Assembly (NCBI GenBank): GCA_958510875.1
Contig: OY294068.1
Location: 14,423,282-14,487,281, forward strand
DNA from: Endomychus coccineus
Lineage: Eukaryota > Arthropoda > Insecta > Coleoptera > Endomychidae
DNA: 64,000 bases
Direction: 5' to 3'
Shown piece after piece: positions 55,012 through 64,000 of this stretch. How positions within the stretch are numbered: position 1 is the stretch's first letter; every line of letters begins with the position of its first letter. Position numbers and translations under genes: made by a program. Below the pieces are notes generated by a model. The model worked only from the letters and a program-made list of their open reading frames with translations. It was not told where the DNA came from and ran no database searches.

Positions 55012-57387
55012 ATGAAAGTGTTGGTAAGTAATAATGTTTCAATTTGTTTCCGTATTGAGCCTCTTGACCGAATTATTAGTATTATCATTTAATTTAACTA
55101 GGGATAAATCATTATGTTGTGAAAATCCGCCAAAGTTGTAAATATATTTATATTTAAAACGCTTGGGTTGACTTCAGTGGGAATATGATAACTGTTTGTG
55201 TTTAGTTATTTAGTTATCTTGCCATTTACAGATTTTGACTATAATAGCGCTTTTGGTGGTAGTTGTGTATTCAGCTCCCCTGGAATCCACTCCAAAAGAA
55301 GAATCTCCTGCTGTAAGAGTATTAAGAAAGTAAGTATTTTTATATTCTACTACTACTATTTAAATGAACATATCGTACCAAATTGATAATAATTTGAAAT
55401 GAGTTTATGAAAAATTAATTAAACTTTGTATAATAAAATTAGATATCAACAACTTTAGACTTTAAGTTTATCAAATAACTTAACAAAAATAATTGAGAAA
55501 TCTTTAAAGGAACGATTAGTCACTTTTTAATAATAACAACATTATTTCTTCCAATCAATTTGGATTTCGATCTGGAATAAGTACGAATGATGCTGTATAT
55601 GAGGTAGTCAAAAACATTACCAATAATCTCAATAACAAAAAAGTGTATAGCAGTATTTTTGGATCTTGCAAAGGTATTTGATGCTGTTCCTCATGTTAAA
55701 CTCATAGATACACTTGAACGTTATGGAATTAGGGAAATTGTCAAAAATGTCTTAGAAAGTTACTTGAAAAATAGGTTACAAATGGTCAAAGTTGGAAATT
55801 AGTTTAGAGAACAAAAATCAGTCAAAATCGAAATACCTCAAGGCACTGTATTGGGACCTGTTTTATTTCTAGCATATATAAATTCATTGACTAATTTAAA
55901 TACTAATGGTATTACCATATCATATGCAGATGATACAGTTTGAATTTTCTCTAACAATACTAGGAGTGAGATAAAAAATAAAGTTTCGGTAGGTATGAAA
56001 CAAGTAAAGAAATGGTTGAATTTTTATAAACTGTCTCTTAACATAAAAAAAACTAAATATATTGCATTCTCACTATCTTGCGTCAATCGTCCAGATTTTA
56101 ATACAATAGAAATCACTAATTGTCAAGAACCAATACAAGAAGTAGAAAACATCAAATTATATATAAATCCTCGGGAAATAGGTCATATTAACACTTATGC
56201 TTCATATTTTCGCCTTTACTTACGTTTCAGTCTCACGACCATCATCAGAAGACTTATTATTTCAATAACCTGATTACTTAAAACTAATTGTATTAACACA
56301 AAGCGTCCTTATCGCACCAATTTCATTTAAAATGCCAAAATCGCCGAAACGAAGAGAAACACGAAATCGAAATTGTAACATCAAATACATTTATATCCGA
56401 AAATTCAAATTCAAGAAGAAAACAGATTTATAGGTCTAACCTATTTTTGAAGAATCACGGAAAATTTTGAAACATCATAACTTAAATATTGCATTTAAAC
56501 CCAATTCCAAATTAGGACATAACTCAATAAATACAAAACCATCTGGAGTTTATAAGCTATTATGTCAGGAATGCGATTCCTTTTATATAGGACAAATAGG
56601 AAGCTCATTTTCTATTAGCTTTAATGAACATAGAAGTTGCGTTAGACTTTCTAAAACAAGTTCCACATTTGCAGAACATTTTTCCTTCCCTGAAATAGAC
56701 GGTTTACATATTTTACATCCATAGCTGATTAAGGCTTGAAACTAAACTTGCTGCAATCTTTGGAAATTTCCAAAAACAAAACAGTACTCTACTTTCTTAA
56801 TGATGTATTATTATTATTAGCTTCTACACTCTGCTAGTACCAAGCAAATCATCAATATTAGAATGTACTCATATAGTATTAATCCTCCAAATTCTTGAAT
56901 GACCGACCACGCAATATCCCTTTGCTATGTATCGATGAGTATTTAAATAAATAACTATTATATATAATTCTAAGGAAGTCTGTACTTCAATAAATTTGGG
57001 AATTTACAATAATTATTAAATAATTTGGCTGATGTTATCGAATATTAATATTAATGTCAACAATATCTGGCTGTATTTTTTACTTTTAAGTAAATTATGT
57101 AGTAGGCAGGCAATAGGTAGTACGACCAATAGATTTACCCAGATTTAGCCCACAATTATTTTTGATAAGACACTACAATTTTATGTTAGGGTTGAAATAA
57201 ATTCAAATCTCTGTGGAAATCTAAATATTTTCAATGTTACCTAACCTTATTTATTGTATCTTTAAGGAGTGAAGATGTTGCCAAAGATACAAAAGAATCA
57301 CTAGAAGGTGCTGAAAGTGCGTATTTGGGGTGGCCATATGTATATCCTTACGTAGTTCATCAACCATATGTAATTGTTGGAAAGTAA
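55012..57387 (+). CDS. Small secreted peptide precursor, 76 aa, three exons
   Basis: Exons 55012-55023, 55232-55329 and 57267-57387 join in frame (donors GTAAGT and GTAAGT; acceptors TTTACAG and CTTTAAG). The product starts MKVLILTIIALLVVVVYSAP, a textbook signal peptide cleaved before APLES. A charged Glu/Lys segment of about 35 residues follows, then an aromatic tail with YPYVVHQPYV. No cysteines. The Tyr/Pro/Val/His tail resembles short insect cuticular or neuropeptide-like (NPLP) precursors; function is not established. The first exon encodes only MKVL, the same exon layout as the Gly/Tyr-rich gene at 18715-24109. Intron 2 (1.94 kb) has absorbed a LINE fragment and PLE pieces. An AATAAA follows near 57480. 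Confidence 0.8.
55440..56160 (+). pseudogene. LINE RT fragment in the intron
   Basis: Broken frames encode SNQFGFRSGISTNDAVYEVV, a damaged FDLAKAFD region near 55655-55685, IPQGTVLGPVLF-like text near 55835 and SYADDTV near 55920. This resembles the RT of the element at 3316-6153 but is a different subfamily. It is cut off at 56160 by the PLE terminal repeat. Confidence 0.75.
56163..56440 (-). mobile_element. PLE family B terminal repeat (antisense) with hammerhead motif
   Basis: It begins TCGGGAAATAGGTCATATTAAC and continues through the ribozyme block and the AAACTAATTGTATTAACACA stretch shared with 25272-25514. Confidence 0.7.
56212..56253 (-). ncRNA. Hammerhead ribozyme motif, PLE family B (stem III mismatch)
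   Basis: Minus strand: stem I GTCTT/AAGGC with a G-U pair, intact CTGATGA, extra T, stem II GGTC-GTGA-GACT (terminal G-U), GAAA, stem III ACGTAAGT with a C-A mismatch, A17. Confidence 0.6.
56467..56724 (+). pseudogene. Penelope-like element family D, GIY-YIG remnant
   Basis: An 85-codon frame encodes NIAFKPNSKLG, GVYKLLCQECDSFYIGQIGS with paired cysteines, and a helix with SFNEHRSCVR. This is the PLE nuclease, distinct from families A-C. It lies in the last intron of the 55012-57387 gene. Confidence 0.75.
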
Positions 57388-57474
57388 ACAAACAATGACC
57401 AAGATGCTGAATGGTTTTTTACGATAATAACAACTAAATAAGCCTAAAATTAATAATGATAATATCGTTAATCA

Positions 57475-57485
57475 TGTAAAAATAA
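57475..57485 (+). promoter_or_regulatory. Polyadenylation signal (AATAAA)
   Basis: AAAAATAAATT lies about 95 bases past the stop codon of the 76-aa peptide gene. Confidence 0.5.
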
Positions 57486-57499
57486 ATTATATTTTTGGA

Positions 57500-59680
57500 A
57501 ATGTCCTATTCTTTTTACACATCTTGTTGGTTCGCGATTTATTCGTCAAACGCTAAAGAGTGAACGATCTTGATCATTTTCGATACGGTCACGAACACGA
57601 TCGACTTTTTTTCAAACCTGGAGACAATTCAACTGAAACTTCGATCGTAATTATTTCTTGAGAAATTGATCCAAAACAAATCGTTCATATTTCTATTTTT
57701 AGCAACAAAGGAAAAAGAAGATACTCCTGCAATGACGTAATATTTTTTGAATTGCCAGCTCAACCAATTAATTTTTCTTACGTGCAGTTTGTCCCGTCCC
57801 AACAGATCTTGTTTACCCGATATTATGAATTGCACATTCTTAAGATGAAAGTAAGCGAGTTAAACAAAGACAACCACGTTTCGCGACCGTATATTAATGA
57901 CGAACTCTCGCGCAGTTTATTTTTACTACCTAGACCTAGGGCAATAATAGTTAGTGTAATTGAACACGAACTTTTTTATTTTAAACTACCTATGTTGAAA
58001 TCCCAGTCATCGTAATTCACTATGGAAAGTGTAGATCACAGCCCATAAAGTGGAAGCAACCAGTGAAACCCGTAATTCGAGTCACAGGTGGTTAATTAAT
58101 GTTCTTAATGATTTCAAGTAGCCGAATTATTCCCTAGCTGGAAGCATTGATTAATATTATTAATAATGATAGCTGGTTAGTAATTTGTCCCGAAACAAAG
58201 GCGAATCTATGAAGGGATTTCAGTTAACATCAACACCGCGAGTAACTTTCGTCTTGTACGTAATATTCACATTTACAAAAAAAAAATATCTATGTTCTTC
58301 TGAGATTCAAGAATTCCAATTCTTTCTAGTTATCTATGACTGTGTAGGCAGCACATCTTACACTATTTTCAAGTGCCTCCAAATTTGAATATAATTTCAT
58401 ATAAATATCGGAATACCTATAAGGTTTTTTTCAAAGATATAACCTTTTTGCATGATAATTCACAATATCGAGTCTCGAATAATTACGGAAAAAATAGTTT
58501 TTCTAAAAGATGAAAGGCATGAACTTTAACTTTCAGGGTATGACCAATTACTTTTAAGTAATAATGACTTGCATTTTTAACATAAGAAAATTCTCTAGTT
58601 TCATCATACCCACCTTTACTATCAAGTGCAACTTTCTTCATTATATTAACCACTTTTTCATGGATAACTATGATTATGAATTATAGCAAAAAGAAACAGG
58701 AGTTCGATGATAATTACTACTGCAAGGAACTGGAATGTTAAGTTAGAAATAATGCTTTTCAGATGAATAGTACTCTTTTGGAAATTTGTGGAGAAAGTAT
58801 CGAGATTCTCAATTCAATACGATTAAATTATATGTAATATGTTGTTCTCTACCACAACCATGTGGTCTTTTGTGGCTCACTTCTAACTATAGTTCATCCA
58901 GCAAGTTCAGTATTAAACGATTTTACTGGTTGAGGTTATCTTCATCATATCATAGTTAACATTGAGCATCTTCCACCAAAGCCAAGTCTCATTAGATTAT
59001 GGTTTAAACGGTAGAGGCCTGCGTATAGACCAATTAGAGTACAAAGGTTTAATCTGCTTTGCTTTAGATATATTTCAGCTCTTGAGTTTATAATAGAAAC
59101 TGCAAAGCGGGCTAAACCTGATTAGGTTTGACAAAATTCAAGTATTTTAGTTTTAGACCAAGATTAGTTTGCTATTTTAGCTGTGCTATACACTGGTTCT
59201 ACTTCAATACATTTTTAAGCTGCACCCTCCCAGGCCAGTCTGCTGCCCATTTGATCTTGTTGCCTATGCATACAAGACCTTTTTTAGTCGCAACAGTATG
59301 AACCAATTGCTTTGAGAATCGTCTGAAGTAATGATAGCTATGGAAGAAGAAAGTACACTATTATGTGTACAATCCTAGGCAAGTGAAGAAATGATTTTAT
59401 TGGACCTCAATGTTGGAAAATTACTTTTCAAAATACTTCTATAATAAAGAACTTACTGAAAACCGAGAAATCTTGAGGAAACTGGGTACTTTTAATTCTT
59501 AGATCTAAATCAAATATATTGACGTTTACATGAAAATCAAAAACAATCTTTCAAAGGTTATATAATAAGGGAGCGACCATAGAACTAAACTAAGTTTCAT
59601 TTTTCAATTTACGATTGCAAGAGCCCATAGAGTTAAGCTAATTGATAGAACCACAGTATGAATTTAATTTGTAGCTGTAC
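57500..59680. other. No gene recognised
   Basis: The open frame at 57752-58015 (87 codons) has no splice context or recognisable domain. The rest is AT-rich and unassigned. Confidence 0.3.
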
Positions 59681-59689
59681 CATAGATAA

Positions 59690-59970
59690 ATACCTACCTA
59701 TCAAGAATAAAATGGATAACTATACTGTTGCTCTATGCTTGGGAATCCTAACCTAAATACTTTAGATCTATGGACAATTTTTCTATGCTAGGAAATCCTA
59801 TGTAAAAATACTTGTCTATGGACGATTCAATAATAGAATAACTTAGATCTATGGATAATTTAATAGAATGTTCTATGCTAGTCATACCATCTATAGATAA
59901 TTCAACCATAGAATTGCTAACACTTCTATGCCAGGGAATCCTACATATATTTATCTATGGACAATTTATT
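59690..59970. repeat. Degenerate tandem repeat, about four units
   Basis: Units of about 60-75 bases share TTCTATGCTAGGGAATCCTA and TAGATCTATGGACAATT. They diverge by substitutions and small indels, suggesting an old array. Confidence 0.65.
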
Positions 59971-60730
59971 TGACCTATTAAACCTTCCACAATATAGTAA
60001 TTATCAATAGATGGCAGAACACGCGAGTTTCTTTAGCTAAGCTTCCTGAACTGAAGGTAGCTAGCTGTATATCCCCGAATTGAATAAACCCCACACCCAA
60101 GCATTTAATTATGAAAGATATACACTCAACTTTCAATCTTACATCTAAAATACATTTTGCAAAACTTATTGATGAAATAAATACACAATCTACTAGAATT
60201 ATATAGAAATCAAACCAAGACAAGTATCACAGCTAATACAAACATGAAATTTATAATAATTTCTACTAATTCAATCAGGTATGCAATGTTATTGATTATA
60301 TTTCACAATTGTAAAGAGAATTGGCAATATAATATATTTTGGCGTAACGTAACAAAAGGAGAATAAATTCGGCTTTGAATAATGTTTTCAATTACATTTA
60401 TAAATAATTTGTGACTTTACAATAATTACAGTAAGACCTTGAAATAGCTGGAATTCGTTAAAGTTAGATCACAGTATTAACGTCATCTGGCAAATTTTTA
60501 CTGGCTAATTTAACAAGCTTTCTTTTATTCATATTCTTTACTGTGCTGAAAGGATTCACACGACTGATAAACTAATACAATCAAATTGAGAAGACCACAT
60601 TTGCTACAAGCCAACTAAATTTCGATGATTTTCTCTTCAGCAAACAATGATATCTTTAAATTGCTGTCGATACGAAAACGTGAAAGAATCTATGAAACCT
60701 CAATCATATTCGCATAAAAAAGCCAGACGA
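59971..60730. other. No gene recognised
   Basis: AT-rich sequence without a supported feature. Confidence 0.35.
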
Positions 60731-60734
60731 AATT

Positions 60735-62110
60735 CCACCTGTCATTCTCAAGGAAACACCAGTTTTCTGCAGGTTGTGTACCCTTTCATACTACAAACTT
60801 GTTGTATTTCAGGTAGAGTCCAACCAATTTAAAAAAAAAGAGGAAAGTGCCCTTCCTAATAATTATAGACCTATTGCACTACTATGTGTGATCTTTAAAG
60901 TAATGGAGGAAGCAATCAACAACGAGCTCATCCAATACCTAGAGAGCTCCAAAATCGTGAATAACCGTAAATATGGCTTTGGTCAGCAGATATCAATTGA
61001 AGACCTGATGCCTACGTAACACATGTATGGCAGAAATCTATTGAAAAACATGGGGAATCTCTAGCTGTAGCATTGGATATCTCCAAAGCATTTAAGTCTT
61101 CTTGGGAAACTTCAGTCATATAGCTTGTCGCCTCAACTTTGGCGCTTACTATCGAGTTTTCTCTCAGATAGATCAGTCCATGTTGTGGTTGATTGACGGA
61201 GTATCCCCCGACACAATGGGTTTCAACCCTGGTGTCCCACATGGATCTGTCTTGGCACCAATTTTGTTTCTTCCCCATATCAACGGTCTGCTGAAAGTGA
61301 CCACCTTTCCCGTTAACAGCTTTGCAGATGATGTTACACTTCATACCTCTTTCTCATCTAGAGACCCTAGACCATCCAATGGATCTGGCAAAGATTATGA
61401 TATGGAGATCTGATAATCTAATAAAGTTTGATGCAACCTAAACTCAAGTTTAAGTCTACTCCAGGAAGGCGGATCCCACAATCCCTAATATGATGATGTC
61501 AGGTACAACTATTCCATATCCATGCTCGGGATCACCACCAAAAATTAGGTTTTCTATTCCGTGCCAATAGCTACTATACATCCTAGGAGCTCCTCATAAT
61601 CTACATAGCAAAGATTCGACTTGTCCTGGAGTACTGTTCACATGTTTGGAGTTCGTCTCCCAAACATACGCTGAACCTCTTGGATTTTCAGAAGAGAGCT
61701 CTATTCGTCTGATTTGATGATGTCACACTTACGAATTCATTGAGCTCTCTAGAACATCGTAGAAAGGTGGTCGATCTCTCCCTTTTCTATGATATTTCCA
61801 TGATATTTCCATCTCGTCTGTTGTTCCAACGTGAGAGATTCCAGATAGGCGGACTAGACGAACTGAAGCTAGTCACCCCTTCATTGACAAGCTCGGAATC
61901 TGCCGAACTTCTTCCTATCATCAGACTTCATTTTACTATCGAACAGCGAAGTTGTGGAACTCTTTGTCTAGTGAGGCCTTCCCCTATGCCTCTAACCTCC
62001 CAACCTTCAAGAAAAATTCGAATACCTATCTCTTCTCCCAACATTTCACCGCTGGCAAAACACGATGTTCTTAGTGCAGTCAATTAGGTATAAAAATAGG
62101 TCGATTATTT
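60735..62110 (+). mobile_element. LINE-J copy, plus strand, split by a TIR element
   Basis: Frames encode NNYRPIALLCVIFKVMEEAI, the RT body with a deletion near 61090, NPGVPHGSVLAPILF, INGLLKVTTF and SFADDVTLHTSFSSRD, then the C-terminal RFFYHRTAK-like region to about 62090. The 3' end motif of the family reappears at 62872-62903, beyond the element at 62115-62833. Stops and a deletion make it inactive. Confidence 0.8.
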
Positions 62111-62114
62111 AAAA

Positions 62115-62833
62115 TTTGTGAATAACAACCGATCAGGCTGAAACAGGATGCATTCGACGGTGAAAGATATGCAGACAAAATAACCCCAAATTATTTTTGC
62201 CCAAACCTTATTTTCCCCCCCAATACCCTTAAATTAGCCAATTTCTGGGATAAAAATTGATAAAATAATTGAATAATACTGCCGAATAGGTCTACTCGGG
62301 GGTTTTCAGGGCCGTTGATCATAATCCCAACGACAGATTTCCCAAATTCTTCTTCCCCCTTTCTCTGACCCCCCCCCCCCACTCGGTTCATCCAGCAATT
62401 TGGAAAAAAATTGATCAAAATTGGATGAAACGGTGGACTCGGGGGTTTTTGGGGTCGCTGATTACGATCCCCACTTCAAAATTGAAAAATATCTCATCCC
62501 CCTTCCTAATTAATTAATTAGTTAATTAACAATTTTATTTGTTAACAATTTAACAAAAAAACAACAATTTTCCAAAATATTCAAGGTTAGAGTAATTTTC
62601 GGATAATTTGAGCTCGCTAACGTGAATTTAATGTTATTTTTGCAATTGACGGTTGAATTAATTAGTTAATTAACAATTTATTCGTTAACAAATTACCATG
62701 GGATTTTTTCAAAAAATGCTGGTATTGAGAAGGAAAATAAGTTTTGGACAAAAATAATTTGGGGTCCTTTTGTCTACATATTTTTTCGCGTCGAATGCAT
62801 TTTGTTTCACCCCGATCGGTTGTTATTCAAAAA
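62115..62833. mobile_element. TIR element with arms of about 110 bp
   Basis: TGAATAACAACCGATC at the left is inverted as GATCGGTTGTTATTCA at the right. Matching continues inward through GTCGAATGCAT and CAAATTATTTTTG. The interior has GGGGGTTTT(C/T) blocks resembling the 37526-37942 element and a palindrome-rich run of TTAATTAATTAG. Non-coding. Confidence 0.75.
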
Positions 62834-62954
62834 TGTTATTTAAAAAATACTGTATTGACTGCAATATCTTCAAACATTATAGGATTTCCTCTCGTGTAGT
62901 CAAATTATGGAAAAAAAATGCTGTTTTCAGGAATTTTATGGAAAAATTCACTTA

Positions 62955-63300
62955 AATTTTTGTTCTTGACTTCCTGAAATTGTCATTATAATTTAAAATA
63001 TCATCTACATCAGGATTTTTACGTTTGATTGGAACTTTGTTTGACAAATAGAAAGGTACATTTGGAAAAATAAAAAGTAGACAATCTTGAACAAGTTTTG
63101 GAATCTTTCTAGGACACACAAGTAATGATCCATCGCGGTTCGTTGTCTTGTAGGTATTCTCTAATAATATCCCTATCAGGAAAATGTTTACAACATATAT
63201 ATGAATTTTTATTGGGAACGAAATAATCTCCATGAATTGTTCTAATCCTTCTTTGCTTCAAACTCTCGTCTCGTGGAAATGCAAATGTTGAATAAAAAGT
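62955..63300 (-). pseudogene. THAP zinc-finger domain remnant
   Basis: Minus strand: one frame encodes FAFPRDESLKQRRIRTIHGD and NSYICCKHFPDRDI, the middle of a THAP domain with its third Cys and His. A frameshift leads to CPRKIPKLVQDC and IFPNVPFYL, the end with the conserved proline-rich close. The first cysteine pair is missing. Could be a P-element-like transposase or a decayed host THAP gene. Confidence 0.55.
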
Positions 63301-63411
63301 TTGAATTACTGGCGCTCAGCTGGCATCGTGATATAAAATGATACAATACAAACTAAAAACAATAAATTTCCCCGGCCTTCCACTCTAGTAGGCTACGTTT
63401 GTATCTATGTA

Positions 63412-64000
63412 CAGGGTATCCTCGAACTGCGTGGCAAAAATAAAACCGAAGATTCTTTGATTCGAAAAAAATTTGATGAGCCTTTTTACTTTTGCCTCAA
63501 GTGTCTTGTTTAGCCGGTAGAGGGCTTCAAAGTTGCAAAAATACTTTTGTTTTTTCGGTATAACTTGAGAACATGATGAAAGACTTTTACAATATTTGGC
63601 AGGTGAGTTACTGTCAATAATAGCCGTTTTTGAGCGGAGCATAGAGCCTTAGAGACCATAGAAATGGCTCAAACTTGAGGATGTAACGGGAAAAGTGTCC
63701 AGAACTTTTTTGTAGTCGATGTAATTCACTCTATATTTTTTATGTAGATAGCTTATCTAATTTGAAAACTTTTCTTACTCTTAGAAAATTTTGATAAAAT
63801 CAACGGATTAGCTTGAAAAAAATAATTTTCGAGTCTCTGCAATTTTGGCTTACTAATTTTACTTAATTGAAATACCTTAGTTGCCTTTGCTTTTCTAATG
63901 TCATTTTGGCATTTGGAGAATTTATTCTCAAAACTGTCAGTTTTTACTTTGCTTTCCGTAAAAATTTTATAAAATTATGGCTCAAAATCTCACTAATACT
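63412..64000 (+). mobile_element. Start of a TIR element running off the window
   Basis: TA followed by CAGGGTATCCTCGAACTGCG is a typical mariner-type non-autonomous terminus. The other end is not in the window, so extent and family are unknown. Confidence 0.4.

Noticed and set aside
57752..58015. Frame of 87 codons downstream of the 76-aa peptide gene
   Set aside because: No acceptor, donor, signal peptide or known motif.
1..64000. Search for endogenous viral genes, tRNA, rRNA and CRISPR
   Set aside because: All RT-like frames fit LINE or PLE patterns with no gag/env or viral capsid features; no cloverleaf, rRNA or regular spacer array was recognised by eye.

Overview
This is an AT-rich stretch of an insect nuclear genome. 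The evidence is spliced genes with GT/AG introns, an odorant-binding protein, small secreted proteins behind TATA boxes, and a dense insect-type mixture of transposable elements. The order cannot be proven from the sequence; a beetle is my guess. There is no bacterial or organellar DNA, and no tRNA, rRNA or CRISPR array that I can see.

Host genes. (1) 701-1952, minus strand: a two-exon helical, mitochondrial-looking protein of 374 aa. (2) 6525-6992, minus: a small Lys/Asn-rich protein. (3) About 16313-16645, plus: an exon of a short secreted protein. (4) 18715-24109, minus: a Gly/Tyr-rich secreted protein split by a 5 kb intron full of transposon debris. (5) 40619-47702, plus: a five-exon odorant-binding protein in which an Asn/Asp/Arg-rich segment of about 311 residues separates the first and second conserved cysteines. 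(6) 55012-57387, plus: a three-exon secreted peptide of 76 aa.

Mobile DNA fills most of the rest. There are several non-LTR retrotransposon families: a long EN-RT copy at 2957-6267, a repeated Jockey-like family here called LINE-J, two RNase H-bearing fragments, and others. There are at least four Penelope-like (PLE) families with GIY-YIG endonuclease domains. DNA elements include an apparently intact Tc1/mariner-type element with 430 bp inverted repeats (44577-46824), hAT elements with 8 bp target duplications (25899-27833 and 10538-11819), mariner, psq-HTH and THAP remnants, a Helentron fragment (helicase end fused to an endonuclease), and several MITEs. Nesting is common: hAT in LINE-J, LINE-J in PLE, a TIR element in LINE-J.

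The most interesting signal is a set of hammerhead ribozyme motifs in the terminal repeats of two different PLE families. The best copies are 52728-52769 (complete core) and 12869-12910 (one core mutation). Both families carry one extra nucleotide between A9 and stem II. Other highlights are the cysteine-interrupting insertion in the odorant-binding protein and the head-to-head PLE palindrome at 51242-52552.
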